Of a stretch of DNA of 43,183 bases, positions 20,173 to 28,817 are shown piece after piece (position 1 is the first letter of the stretch; each line of letters starts with the position of its first letter). The notes under the pieces were generated by a model. The model saw only the letters and a list, made by a program, of their open reading frames with translations. It was not told the origin of the DNA and did not search any database. The DNA is from Bacillota bacterium (GTDB taxonomy: Bacteria; Bacillota; Sulfobacillia; Sulfobacillales; JAIMBI01): assembly GCA_021846505.1 (NCBI GenBank), contig JAJZWV010000031.1, positions 1 to 43,183 on the forward strand, given 5' to 3'. A program made the translations under genes and the position numbers.

Positions 20173-20181
20173 TGATACAAT
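20173..20181 (+). promoter_or_regulatory. Extended -10 promoter for the nitrilase operon
   Basis: TGATACAAT (TGn plus TACAAT) points toward the nitrilase-like genes and is back to back with the TATAAT of the ppx unit. Confidence 0.45.
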
Positions 20182-20228
20182 TGCTCCATTCGACGCGGTC
20201 AGCACACCGGGTGATGGGGGGCGGGTAG

Positions 20229-20300
20229 ATGGTCGAGATCCGCTGCTCCCCGCTGGGCGGGTATGGGGCGCCATCGGCTCGGACAAGTGGCCACCCATGA
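20229..20300 (+). CDS. Possible 23-codon leader ORF
   Basis: An ATG preceded by a G-rich GGGGGGCGGG stretch opens a 23-codon frame (MVEIRCSPLGGYGAPSARTS...) that ends with TGA overlapping the ATG of the next gene as ATGA. It may be a coupled leader peptide. Alternatively it could be the true N-terminus of the next gene displaced by a frameshift. Neither is proven. Confidence 0.35.
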   Translation: MVEIRCSPLGGYGAPSARTSGHP

Positions 20301-20965
20301 TTCGGCTGGAGACGCTCTCCTACTGGCGCGGGGATCGCCTCCCCAATACGTGGGGCCCCGCCAGTGATCTCATCTTGCTCGATTTGCTTCAGTGGCCGCC
20401 TCGCCCCCAGATGGCGCGGTGGGCCGACGGGGCCCAGGTTCCCACGCTGGTGGCGGCCCGCGAGCCCGATGGCGGGTCCCGCCGGGCCGATTTGTACGAT
20501 GGCCAGGGGCGGCTCGTTGGGTCCCAGCTGCAAACCCACCGCGCGCCGGGCGCCGACGAGCCCTCGGTGCTTGGCGATGACATACACGTGTTTGACTTGG
20601 GCGGCCACGCGGTCGGCCTGCTGGTGGGGGAGGACCTGCTGGTGCCCGAAGTCAGCCGCACCTTGACGCTGATGAACGCCGAGCTGCTGATCGCGCTGGC
20701 GGCGCCGCGGCTGCCCGAGTATTTGGGCATCTGGCGCGAATCGCAGCAGAATCAGGTGATTGGCTTTGGCGGGGGTGCTCCCCCCCTTCTGACGGTTCCC
20801 TGTGAAGCCGACCCGGAGGAAGCTGGCTTCCTGCCGGTGGAGTCGCTGTCCGACTGGGTACGCGCCAGCGTGCCCTGGGGTTCGCTGGCCATCGCCCGCG
20901 AGACCGCCCTGCTCACGCAGCTGAACCCCCGGGCTTACTTGGCTCACCCGTGGTGGTCCGCATGA
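20297..20965 (+). CDS. Nitrilase-fold protein without catalytic residues
   Basis: A protein of about 222 residues that follows the carbon-nitrogen hydrolase fold but not its chemistry. The segment VGLLVGEDLLVPEVSRTLTL aligns with the nitrilase GVxICYDxxFPE...L strand-helix, with Gly111 in place of the nucleophilic Cys. The QTHRA stretch stands for KxHL with the Lys lost, and LLDLLQWPP stands for VFPE with the Glu lost. The next gene overlaps its stop (ATGA) and encodes an intact nitrilase, so this is probably a non-catalytic partner or sensor subunit. It could instead be a decaying duplicate, though the frame is clean. Start ATG 20297 is the first after the leader ORF. Confidence 0.65.
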   Translation: MIRLETLSYWRGDRLPNTWGPASDLILLDLLQWPPRPQMARWADGAQVPTLVAAREPDGGSRRADLYDGQGRLVGSQLQTHRAPGADEPSVLGDDIHVFDLGGHAVGLLVGEDLLVPEVSRTLTLMNAELLIALAAPRLPEYLGIWRESQQNQVIGFGGGAPPLLTVPCEADPEEAGFLPVESLSDWVRASVPWGSLAIARETALLTQLNPRAYLAHPWWSA

Positions 20966-22035
20966 ATTGGGAGCTGGCGCTGGGGCGGGCGTTTCTCACG
21001 CGGCGCGTCAGCCAGGAGCGCCGGCGGGTGCAGGTGGTGCAGCGCCGGGCTGGGCCTGCGCGGTGGCGCCGTGACGCGCTGGTGGTGGCGGGGGTCCAGT
21101 GGGACATGCGGCCGGTGGCCAGCGCCGCCGATTGGACGGCGCGCTTGGTCATTCAGTGCGATCTCGCCGCGCGGGCCGGGGCGGCGCTCCTTGTGTTTCC
21201 CGAGTACATCGGGCTCTCGCTCTTGGGCCTGCTGTCGGAGCATCGGGCGCTTCGGACTGCGTCCGCCGCGGCGCTCTCGCCGGCCGATGTGGCCGTCCGG
21301 CTGGCCGCGTGGGCTCCGGTGGTGGTGCCCCTGTACCGGACGGTGTTCTCTCGGCTGGCGGCCGCCTATGGCATCACCGTGGTCGCGGGATCCACCTTGG
21401 TGGCGGAAGGCGAGCGGCTGGAAAACCAGGCGCATGTGTTTGGCCCCGACGGGCGGCTAATCATGGTTCAGCCGAAGCTTCACCTGCTGGCGGTCGAGTC
21501 CCAGTGGGGGGTGGTGCCCGGCTCCGCGATGGCCCCCATCGCCGGGCCGCTCCCGCTGCAGCCTGTGGTATGCTACGACGCCAGCTTTTTTGAAACCTAC
21601 CGCCTGGCGAGGAAGCAAGGCGCAGAGCTGGTGGCCGTGCCGGCGTCGGATCCCGACCCGGCGTATCTGACCGCCAAAGCGCGCCGAGGTGCCTGGGCGC
21701 GGACGCAGGAATCGGGTCTGGTGTCGGTCGTGGGGGCGGGCACCGGCGAGCTTTATGGCATTCTGTTCACGGGTAAGGCGGCGGTGTACGCGCCGATGGC
21801 CGAGACGCCCGCGGGCGACGGCATCTTGGCCGAAAGTCCGCACCCCGACGGCGAAGGGGTGGCGGTGGCGACCGTGAACCTGGAGCGGCTGCAAGAGTAT
21901 CGGCAGGACGTGCCCACCGCCCGACCGGACCGGGTGTCCGACTGGCTGGGGCCGCGATATGAAGCCCTGCTGCCTTGGCTGAGCGGATCGGCCCCGGGTC
22001 CGCGGGCCCACCCCCCCACCGCCAGCGTCCGGTAG
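20962..22035 (+). CDS. Nitrilase / carbon-nitrogen hydrolase
   Basis: A 357-residue hydrolase with the complete Glu-Lys-Cys triad: Glu81 in VFPEYIG, Lys172 in QPKLHLL and Cys204 in VCYDASFF. Such enzymes hydrolyse amides or nitriles or transfer acyl groups. An N-terminal extension of about 40 basic residues precedes the domain and may bind a partner or nucleic acid. ATG 20962 overlaps the previous stop; the track's GTG three codons earlier is less likely. The substrate cannot be assigned. The catalytic-dead neighbour suggests a two-subunit assembly. Confidence 0.85.
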   Translation: MNWELALGRAFLTRRVSQERRRVQVVQRRAGPARWRRDALVVAGVQWDMRPVASAADWTARLVIQCDLAARAGAALLVFPEYIGLSLLGLLSEHRALRTASAAALSPADVAVRLAAWAPVVVPLYRTVFSRLAAAYGITVVAGSTLVAEGERLENQAHVFGPDGRLIMVQPKLHLLAVESQWGVVPGSAMAPIAGPLPLQPVVCYDASFFETYRLARKQGAELVAVPASDPDPAYLTAKARRGAWARTQESGLVSVVGAGTGELYGILFTGKAAVYAPMAETPAGDGILAESPHPDGEGVAVATVNLERLQEYRQDVPTARPDRVSDWLGPRYEALLPWLSGSAPGPRAHPPTASVR

Positions 22036-22045
22036 GGGCTGCCGG
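22029..22045 (+). terminator. Hairpin over the nitrilase stop codon
   Basis: CCGGTAG and CTGCCGG pair around GGG with one G-T wobble; the stop codon is in the stem. There is no T run, so intrinsic termination is doubtful. Confidence 0.25.
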
Positions 22046-22100
22046 AGCGTTCTGGCTCGCGGTGCGAAGCCCGTCAAGCTGAACAAGAAGGGGAGATCTC

Positions 22101-22673
22101 ATGCACGCGCTGACCGCACTGGCCACCGGATTTTTGACCCTGGGCCTCTGGGGAGTTTTCGTCGGGATGGCACTGGAAAGTGCCGCCATCCCGATTCCGA
22201 GTGAGGTGCTCCTGCCCTTTGCCGGCTACTTGGTAGCCGTGGGGCGGGCCACCTGGTGGGAAGCGGGCCTCGTGGCGCTCGTGGGCGGCACGCTGGGCGC
22301 GGTTGTGGCCTACGGCGTGGCTTACTGGGTCGGCCGAACCTGGGGCAGCCACTCACACGGCTTGGACCGGGCCCAGCGCTGGTTTGAGCGCTATGGGGAG
22401 GCGGCGGTGTTTTTCGGACGCTTGGTGCCGGGTGTCCGCACCTACATCTCCCTGCCGGCCGGCCTGGCCCGGATGCGCTTCGGGCGGTTTTTGGGCTACA
22501 GCGTCTTAGGTGCTCTGCCGTGGACCGTGGTCTTCATCTATTTGGGTGTGCAGTTCGGCACCAATTGGCACCAGGCGCTCCATGACCAAGTATGGGTGTA
22601 CGCGGTCGGTGCGGTGGTGGTGCTGGCATGGGCCGTGTGGTTCCTAAACCGCCGGCGCGGCGGGGTGGCCTAG
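22101..22673 (+). CDS. DedA-family membrane protein
   Basis: A 190-residue DedA/VTT-domain protein. Family members flip or exchange phospholipid carriers (some move undecaprenyl phosphate or phosphatidylethanolamine) and affect envelope homeostasis. The re-entrant motif ESAAIPIPSEVLLPFAG near residue 30 and FFGRLVPGVRTYISLPAG near 115 are diagnostic, including the conserved Glu and Arg. Membrane helices flank both. A GAAGGGGAG site lies before the ATG. Confidence 0.92.
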   Translation: MHALTALATGFLTLGLWGVFVGMALESAAIPIPSEVLLPFAGYLVAVGRATWWEAGLVALVGGTLGAVVAYGVAYWVGRTWGSHSHGLDRAQRWFERYGEAAVFFGRLVPGVRTYISLPAGLARMRFGRFLGYSVLGALPWTVVFIYLGVQFGTNWHQALHDQVWVYAVGAVVVLAWAVWFLNRRRGGVA

Positions 22674-22711
22674 GCTCGTACCCAGCCCGCTCCCCTCGCG
22701 CGTCCAGCTGG

Positions 22712-22732
22712 AGGTGGCCGACCTGGCCACCT
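22712..22732. repeat. Perfect 8-bp inverted repeat downstream of dedA
   Basis: AGGTGGCC and GGCCACCT flank GACCT. It could be a factor-assisted terminator stem or an operator; no T run follows. Confidence 0.4.
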
Positions 22733-22905
22733 GAGGTGCTGCCCGCCTCCTCGGGGAGGTGTACGGCGCCGACCGCGCGTCGCGCGCTTGCCTCCGATGA
22801 AGCGCGGGTCCGCGGCGGTGGTGGATCAACGCATCGTGGACCTTGAAGCCACCGGGGCCACTCCGATGCACCCCGCGGCTGTGCGCGTGAGGGTTAGGCA
22901 CCCAA

Positions 22906-23511
22906 ATGTGCGGCCTCGCCTTAGCGTCCCGCCGCGGCTTTGAACCCATCCGGGAAACCTACGGCGCCAGCGTGGGTGTGCGGCAGTTGGTCAAGGAGTC
23001 CTACGAGCGCAGCCATCGGGACAATCCCGCAGCGAAGCTGTTCCTCGGGGAGTGGACCGCCTCGTGCCCCGGAGGACTTGGAGCCGGACGGCTGCCTCTC
23101 CGTGTGCAGAGCCGAGAGAGGGCCAGCTTGGCCCTGGCCCGCCACTCCGTTCGCCCGGGGCGCTTGGAGCTGGACTGGAGAGGGATCGCTGCGTCCCATG
23201 CCGCACATCGGCGGGAGATGCTCCGCTGGCTGGTGGCGACTCCGCTGCGATACGCCGCCTCCAGGGGACTCCGGCCCGCAGATCTGGAGGTGCACTGCAC
23301 CGATGCCGCCAGATGGGCATGGCTTGGGGGATACCCGTTTGCGCCGGCGCCATGTCGGGTGACACCGCGCCGGCCCGCTTCCGCCAGCCTTAGCGCCCCA
23401 GTGGTGCGCGTGGCCGGAGACGGGGGCGGCGAATCCGTCTCAGGGAAGTCCCAAGGCCAGCCAAAATCGCGGGTCTTCATCGCCCAGGCGCCACAGGGCT
23501 ATGCCGGCTAA
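22906..23511 (+). CDS. Unrecognised ORF, possibly a real gene with a damaged 3' end
   Basis: The frame runs 201 residues and its third codon positions are strongly G/C through about 23390, as in genuine genes here. Readable pieces are VRQLVKESYERSHRDNPAAK and EMLRWLVATPLRYAASRG. I do not recognise a family. The last 70 bases overlap the convergent GH18 gene and have shadow-like composition, so the natural end is probably earlier and may be lost by a frameshift. The ATG has only a poor ribosome site. The sequence between dedA and 22906 has no other clear gene. Confidence 0.35.
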   Translation: MCGLALASRRGFEPIRETYGASVGVRQLVKESYERSHRDNPAAKLFLGEWTASCPGGLGAGRLPLRVQSRERASLALARHSVRPGRLELDWRGIAASHAAHRREMLRWLVATPLRYAASRGLRPADLEVHCTDAARWAWLGGYPFAPAPCRVTPRRPASASLSAPVVRVAGDGGGESVSGKSQGQPKSRVFIAQAPQGYAG

Positions 23512-24492
23512 GTGCTTGGCTTTGGCCAGCGCAACCCTAGCCTGGGCCGAGCGGTCTCCCATGTACCACACCACGTGGGTCGCACCGCCGCTGGTGAACC
23601 GAAAGGTGTTTTGCGACTCGGCGGCGTTGTAGGTGGGATGGACTCCGTGCGATTTAGCCAGCGCTTCCGCCTGCACATCCGACACGGTGTGGGCGCTGGT
23701 GCCGACCCAGTTGTAGCCGTACATGCCAATGGCCAGGACGACCTTGGCGGCCGGAACGATTTTAAGGGCCGCGTCGACATTCGCCAGCACCCAGCTGTAC
23801 GGCGCCACGGGACCCGGAGGGCCGCCGCTGTAGTGGTGGTCATACGCCATCACCACCAGATAGTTGGCGGGGGCGGCTAGCCCCGCGTAGCTGTACGCGC
23901 GGCTGATGGACGCCGAGACCCCGACCAGCGGAAACACGGACACGGCCACCACCGGCCGCGGCCCGACGTCATGGCGCACCAGCGACACGAAGTCGGTCAG
24001 CCCGGTGCGTGCGCTGGCGGGCAGCAGCTCAAAGTCGATGTTGACCCCGTCCAGGTGGTCCTTCTTGATGAGTGCCGCCAGGGCGTGCGCGCCGCGGGCC
24101 CGGACACTGGCGGACGTCAGCATGCCGCTCCCCACATTGGTCACCAGCGGCACCAGCAGCACGTGGTGACTTTTCGCAAAGCTCGCGACCGAGGGCTGGT
24201 ACCCGATGCTCCGGATAGCCCCCGCGCTGTTCATAGTGAACCAGCGCGGGGTCACCGTGGTGATGGCCCGCGCATGTGCTTCAAACGATGCGCGGGATCC
24301 TGGCCGGGCACTGCCAGGACTTTTGTCCTGGTAGAACCCCACAATCTGAAATCGGCCGCCCAAGGTCATGGGAGCGGCCGGGCCACGGGCCGCACTGGCC
24401 AGCCACCATGCCAACAGCAGGGCGGCCACCACCCCGGCCGCCCACAGTGTCGCCGAATATCGCTGATGCCAGCGCCTCACGGTCTCGTTCAT
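23440..24492 (-). CDS. GH18 glycosidase of the YaaH/YdhD spore type, anchored
   Basis: A 350-residue protein. Residues 14-34 form a single N-terminal membrane anchor or uncleaved signal. The rest is a GH18 barrel with the catalytic DxxDxDxE motif as LDGVNIDFELLP near residue 147, VMAYDHHY and ALWRLGDED. The DGVNIDFE form is typical of spore cortex/coat glucosaminidases such as YaaH (SleL), but the LysM domains of those proteins are absent. It probably cuts peptidoglycan or cortex outside the membrane. Confidence 0.9.
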   Translation of the reverse strand: MNETVRRWHQRYSATLWAAGVVAALLLAWWLASAARGPAAPMTLGGRFQIVGFYQDKSPGSARPGSRASFEAHARAITTVTPRWFTMNSAGAIRSIGYQPSVASFAKSHHVLLVPLVTNVGSGMLTSASVRARGAHALAALIKKDHLDGVNIDFELLPASARTGLTDFVSLVRHDVGPRPVVAVSVFPLVGVSASISRAYSYAGLAAPANYLVVMAYDHHYSGGPPGPVAPYSWVLANVDAALKIVPAAKVVLAIGMYGYNWVGTSAHTVSDVQAEALAKSHGVHPTYNAAESQNTFRFTSGGATHVVWYMGDRSAQARVALAKAKHLAGIALWRLGDEDPRFWLALGLP

Positions 24493-24840
24493 GGCCGTAG
24501 TATGGGTGTCTCGCGCATAGTCATACGGCCAAGCGGCACCGTACGCCGGTCACACGAGAAGCGACGTGAGCGGATTGCGAGCACCCAAGGCCGGGATCCC
24601 TGCCGACTCGAAGCCGGCCGCCGTGGCCGGGGTCTTCGCGCCAGCATCTATCCCTTCTGCAGCCTGACCGCAAGGAAGCTGGAGGCCTGGGGCCGCTGGG
24701 CTGCGGGGGCACGGAAGACTCCGAAGCGGGCTGGGATCTGCCGGAGTGGGGCGCGGAGAGGTACGGGGCGATGGAGTGTCCGCCCGCGGCACCGCCGCGC
24801 CCGAGTGCCCCCGACGGCCCGAAAGGCTACTGAGGGATCG
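24493..24840. other. Intergenic stretch without a recognisable gene
   Basis: About 350 bases between two minus-strand genes. Short open frames are present on both strands but none has a ribosome site or family resemblance. The GH18 promoter should be in its left part, but I find no clear box. Confidence 0.45.
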
Positions 24841-25827
24841 TTACCCGCCAGGGGCGCCGGCCCACTGCTCCCGGAACAGCGCCAGAAAATTTCCGCCCGC
24901 GATGCGCAGGATAGTCTCGTCCGACAAGCCGCGGTGGGACAGCGCATCCAGCAAGCTGGGCCACTGCGCGACGTCCTCCAAGCCCGCCACCGGCTCCGGC
25001 ACCCCATCAAAGTCGCTTCCGATGCCAAGATGCCGATCGTCGCCCACCACCGCCAGATGGTGCAGCACATGGTCCGCTACGCGCTCCCGGTCCTTGCGTC
25101 CCCCCAAGAAGCTCGGCACAAACGTGATGCCCTGCACGCCGCCGCGGCCGGCCAGCGCGCGGATCTGAGCATCCGACAGATTGCGCGGATGGGCCGCCAG
25201 CGCCCGGCAATTCGAATGGGAGGCGATGGGCGCTGCTGCCGAAACATCCATCACGTCCCAAAAGCCCTGGGCGGCTAAGTGGGATACATCCACCACCATG
25301 TGCAGGCGGTTCATCTCCTGCACCATCGCGCGCCCGGCGCGCGACAGCCCCCCGCCCCCCGGATCCTCCCCTGCCCCGTCGGCCAAGGCGTTGCGCTGAT
25401 TCCAGGTGAGGGACAAGAGGCGCACCCCCAGGCGCCACAGCACCCGCAGAATGGCCGGCTCGGCTCCGAGCGCCTCGGCTCCCTCCACCGACAGCGCCGC
25501 GCCAACGCGGGGGTCCTCGCTCGACTCCACGCGGGCTAAGCTCTCCTCGCCGGTCACCGGCACCACGCGGGTGTCCGCGGCAACCGCGGAGTAAAAGGCG
25601 TCGATGTACTGCAGCAGGCGCGGCAACGCTTGCTCGGGCTTATAGCGGGACTCCACCCAGCAGGAGAAAAACTGCAGGGTGACCCCGACGGCCTGCAGCC
25701 GGGGTATGTCGGCTTGCCCGCGCGGAGGCACATCCACGGCCGCCAGCGACCGCTCGCCGGCAAGCACCGCTCCCAGGCTGTCGGCGTGCGTGTCCACTGC
25801 GGGAAACGTGTGGCCATGCCACTGCAT
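24841..25827 (-). CDS. Membrane dipeptidase (peptidase M19)
   Basis: A 328-residue M19 zinc dipeptidase. Ligands are visible in order: VDTHADS (His14, Asp16), ALSVEGAE (bridging Glu), VVDVSHL (His), ASHSNC (His) and GIGSDFDG (Asp). Bacterial members cleave dipeptides, often ones containing D-amino acids. No signal peptide is seen, so it is cytoplasmic. AGGAGGG six bases before the ATG fixes the start. Confidence 0.93.
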   Translation of the reverse strand: MQWHGHTFPAVDTHADSLGAVLAGERSLAAVDVPPRGQADIPRLQAVGVTLQFFSCWVESRYKPEQALPRLLQYIDAFYSAVAADTRVVPVTGEESLARVESSEDPRVGAALSVEGAEALGAEPAILRVLWRLGVRLLSLTWNQRNALADGAGEDPGGGGLSRAGRAMVQEMNRLHMVVDVSHLAAQGFWDVMDVSAAAPIASHSNCRALAAHPRNLSDAQIRALAGRGGVQGITFVPSFLGGRKDRERVADHVLHHLAVVGDDRHLGIGSDFDGVPEPVAGLEDVAQWPSLLDALSHRGLSDETILRIAGGNFLALFREQWAGAPGG

Positions 25828-25871
25828 AGCATCCCTCCTGATCTGGCTCTGGTGCCGGATCGAGGCCGCGC

Positions 25872-26657
25872 TTAGCCCCCGGACGGCTCCCGCTCGTACA
25901 GGCGCTCCAAGCTGACGGTGCGGCCCGATTCAATGGTTGCGATGAGGCCGCACAGCTGGGCTGGCCCGGTAGCCGTCTCAAACCGCACCGGCCGCTGCGT
26001 TAAAAATTTCTCCAGCACCAAGTCGGTGCGGACCCCTATCACGGACCGATAGGGGCCGCACATGCCGAGATCGGTCAGATAGCCCGTGCCTTGGGGCAAA
26101 ATCCACTCGTCCGCCGTTTGCACATGCGTGTGCGTGCCCACGACCAGCGAAGCGCGTCCATCCAAATACCAGCCCAGGGCCACTTTCTCCGACGTGGCTT
26201 CGGCGTGCACATCCACAATCACAGCCCCGACCGGCGGCAAGGCCGCGAGCGCGGCATCGATGCCGCGAAAGGGGTCGTCGTAAGACTGGGGCAGAAAGGC
26301 CCGCCCCGAGACGTTGAGCACGGCCACCGCCGTGCCGTCGCGAGCCTCCACAACGGCCGCGCCGCGCCCAGGGGTGCCCGGCGGATAGTTCAAGGGCCGC
26401 AGCAAGATGGGCACATCATCAATAAATGCGAGAACCTCGCTTTTGTCGAAGATGTGGTTCCCCGATGTCAGCACGTCAATCCCCGACGCTAGGAGCTCAT
26501 CCGCCACTTCATGGGTGAGCCCATTGCCGCCGGCCGCATTTTCCGCATTGACCACCACCAAGTCCAGATCGCGGTCGCGTCTGAGCCGCGGCACCGCAGC
26601 CCGGACCACGCGCCGCCCTGGCTTGCCCACCACATCCCCGAGAATCAGGACCCGCAC
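25872..26657 (-). CDS. ymdB: YmdB-type metallophosphoesterase
   Basis: A 261-residue calcineurin-like phosphoesterase of the YmdB family, which hydrolyses 2',3'-cyclic nucleotides and cyclic AMP and influences motility and biofilm choices in Bacillus. Metal ligands: GDVVGKPGR near the start, VVNAENAAGG, LTSGNHIFDK, VDVHAEATSEK and GTHTHVQTAD. The GTG at 26657 has GGAAGG about ten bases upstream and gives the family length; the longer frame runs into the preceding gene. In Bacillus it follows recA and rny; here recA, recX and one unknown gene precede it. Confidence 0.9.
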   Translation of the reverse strand: MRVLILGDVVGKPGRRVVRAAVPRLRRDRDLDLVVVNAENAAGGNGLTHEVADELLASGIDVLTSGNHIFDKSEVLAFIDDVPILLRPLNYPPGTPGRGAAVVEARDGTAVAVLNVSGRAFLPQSYDDPFRGIDAALAALPPVGAVIVDVHAEATSEKVALGWYLDGRASLVVGTHTHVQTADEWILPQGTGYLTDLGMCGPYRSVIGVRTDLVLEKFLTQRPVRFETATGPAQLCGLIATIESGRTVSLERLYEREPSGG

Positions 26658-26706
26658 AGGGTCCAGCCCTTCCGGCGACCGCCGCGCCTCCAGCAGAGGC
26701 AGGCGC

Positions 26707-27240
26707 TCACGTGTTGAACACCAGCACGCGGCCGTCTTCGCGCACGGCAAAAAGCCGGCGGCCGGGGTCTTTGTCCAGCGACTCCAAGGCGGCCTGAATG
26801 GTTTCCTCTTGGTCCAGCAGGTCATCCTCGCTGAAGTCACTGGGATCCATCAGCAGGTCGGCGCCACAGCGATCGCGCAGCAAGTCGATCACCATGCCCA
26901 CCTCGTCAGGGGACAGGCTCGCGAGGTCCCGCGTCAGCCGGAGAATCGTCAGCGGCTCCACAAACTCGGTGGTAAATTCAGCCACACCCTCTCCGGCCAG
27001 CGGGAAGCGCAGCAGGTGGTGATAGGTTAGCAACACCTCCATCAGGGAGTCAGCCAGCGCAGCGGCATGCGAGTGCTCCAATCGTCCCCGGAGACAGAAG
27101 CTGAGCGTGACTCGGCCCGCTTCCGGCTGAAAATCTAAGCTGGACAATTCGGGATACCGCACCAGGCTCGCAATCAGGGCCCCCACCCCGCGCCCCACGG
27201 ATCGACTGTCCACTGCGCTCGGTGTCGCATACTCCGCCAT
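26707..27240 (-). CDS. Conserved-looking protein of unknown function
   Basis: A 177-residue protein, acidic in its C-terminal half (SDFSEDDLLDQEETIQAALE). The middle has strand-helix patterns such as VTLSFCLRGRL and SLMEVLLTYHHLLRFPLAG. No family is recognised, and there is no signal or membrane segment. ATG 27240 is chosen as it follows AAGGGGG and an AGGA. Codon use fits its neighbours. It occupies the place between recA/recX and ymdB where Bacillus has rny, but has no KH or HD motifs and is not RNase Y. Confidence 0.7.
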   Translation of the reverse strand: MAEYATPSAVDSRSVGRGVGALIASLVRYPELSSLDFQPEAGRVTLSFCLRGRLEHSHAAALADSLMEVLLTYHHLLRFPLAGEGVAEFTTEFVEPLTILRLTRDLASLSPDEVGMVIDLLRDRCGADLLMDPSDFSEDDLLDQEETIQAALESLDKDPGRRLFAVREDGRVLVFNT

Positions 27241-27295
27241 TCCTAGTGGCCCCCTTCCCAAGATGCCGCCCCGGGATCCGACGGTGTCGCCCGCA

Positions 27296-27709
27296 TCACC
27301 CCCCGTCCGCGTGGAAATCCCAGCGCTCGAGAATGCGTGCAATCATCGGAGCCGGATAGCCCAGCCGGGCCAGGCGTCGCGCGAGTCTTGGGCGCTGCCC
27401 ATCGCCCGGGGGCACGCGCTGGGCCTCGCGCCAGGCTTGCTCCCACCAGGTGTCCGGGTCCACCCCCGCGAGCGCCTCACATACCAGCCCCTCGTCCACG
27501 CCGCGCTGGCGCAGGCGCTGCGCCAGGCGCCCGGGCCCGTCTCGGCGCCGGCGGCAGCGCTCCACCTCCGACATGGCAACGGACTCATCCGAGATCCAGC
27601 CTTGCCGCTCCAGCGCCGCCGCCGCCGCTTCCGGCTCAGTGGCCCCCGCCCGGGCCAGCCGCACCGAAAGCTCGCGTCGGGTAAGGGACCGGTTGGCCAG
27701 CCACCGCAA
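27296..27709 (-). CDS. recX: RecX, RecA regulator
   Basis: About 137 residues of the all-helical RecX repeats: ANRSLTRRELSVRLARAG, LERQGWISDESVA, LAQRLRQRGVDEGLV and PRLARRLARLGYPAPMI. RecX binds RecA filaments and limits their growth. The start is uncertain: TTG 27709 is the only common start codon, and similarity seems to continue upstream to near the recA stop without an ATG or GTG. It lies about 40 bases after recA. Confidence 0.85.
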   Translation of the reverse strand: MRWLANRSLTRRELSVRLARAGATEPEAAAAALERQGWISDESVAMSEVERCRRRRDGPGRLAQRLRQRGVDEGLVCEALAGVDPDTWWEQAWREAQRVPPGDGQRPRLARRLARLGYPAPMIARILERWDFHADGG

Positions 27710-27750
27710 AGCCAGCCGGCGCGCGTCGTCCGGCCCCAGCGGCGCCTGGC

Positions 27751-28785
27751 TCAGGCGTCGGTGTCCTCGTCCGGCAGATCGGTCGATTCGACCACCCCCA
27801 GCTTCAGGGCATCCCGCACGCGCTCCTCCAGCTCGGCGGCCAGGTCAGCATTTTGCTTTAGGTAGTCCCGGGAGTTTTCCCGGCCCTGGCCGAGTCGCAA
27901 ATCGCCGTACGCATACCATGCCCCGCTCTTCTGCACCAGGCCCATCTCCGTGGCCAAATCCAGCAGATTCCCCGCCCGGGAGATGCCCTCGCCGTACAGA
28001 ATATCAAACTCCGCCTGCTTGAAGGGCGGCGCCACTTTGTTCTTCACCACTTTGACCCGCGTGCGGCTCCCAATCACGTCGTTGCCCTGCTTCAGCGTCT
28101 CCGCCCGGCGCACTTCTAAGCGCACCGACGCGTAGAACTTTAGGGCTCGGCCCCCCGGCGTCGTTTCCGGGTTGCCAAACATGATGCCCACCTTTTCGCG
28201 GATCTGATTGATGAAAATCGTGATGGTCCGGGATTTGGAGATGGCGCCGGTCAGCTTCCGGAGCGCTTGACTCATCAGCCGCGCCTGGAGCCCGACATGC
28301 GCATCACCCATCTCCCCTTCAATTTCGGCCCTTGGCACCAGTGCGGCCACCGAGTCCACGACGATGACGTCTATGGCCCCCGATCGCACCAGAGCCTCCG
28401 CAATTTCCAAGGCCTGCTCGCCGGTGTCCGGCTGCGAAATTAGCAGCTGGTCCAAGTCGACGCCCACTTTGGCGGCGTAGGCCGGGTCCAAGGCATGCTC
28501 CGCATCAATAAACGCCGCGACGCCGCCGCGGCGCTGAGCCTCGGCCACCACGTGCAGCGCCACCGTGGTTTTTCCCGACGACTCTTGGCCGTAGATTTCC
28601 ACCACGCGCCCCCGCGGCAGGCCGCCCACCCCCAGCGCCACGTCGAGCGCCAAAGCCCCGGTGGGAATGACGTCCACCGCCATCCGTGCCGAAGCCTGGC
28701 CCATCCGCATGATGGACCCCTTGCCAAACTGCTTCTCGATTTGAGCCAGGGCCAGGTCCAGTGCCTTGTCCCGTTCCATCGCCAT
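27751..28785 (-). CDS. recA: RecA recombinase
   Basis: A 344-residue RecA with DNA strand exchange and LexA/UmuD co-protease activity. Walker A is GQESSGKTT (residues 66-74), with Gln where most RecAs have Pro. Also seen are [40 protein letters not shown] and [24 protein letters not shown] lies ten bases before the ATG. It follows the DEAD-box gene by only 32 bases and has no convincing SOS box of its own, so much of its transcription may come from upstream. Confidence 0.98.
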   Translation of the reverse strand: MAMERDKALDLALAQIEKQFGKGSIMRMGQASARMAVDVIPTGALALDVALGVGGLPRGRVVEIYGQESSGKTTVALHVVAEAQRRGGVAAFIDAEHALDPAYAAKVGVDLDQLLISQPDTGEQALEIAEALVRSGAIDVIVVDSVAALVPRAEIEGEMGDAHVGLQARLMSQALRKLTGAISKSRTITIFINQIREKVGIMFGNPETTPGGRALKFYASVRLEVRRAETLKQGNDVIGSRTRVKVVKNKVAPPFKQAEFDILYGEGISRAGNLLDLATEMGLVQKSGAWYAYGDLRLGQGRENSRDYLKQNADLAAELEERVRDALKLGVVESTDLPDEDTDA

Positions 28786-28817
28786 CTTTTAAGAACCTCC
28801 CCCGGCGTTGCTGGCCG

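Noticed and set aside
28786-28817. A LexA box or terminator before recA
   Set aside because: The 32-base gap contains only the ribosome site; no GAACnnnnGTTC-like sequence and no hairpin.
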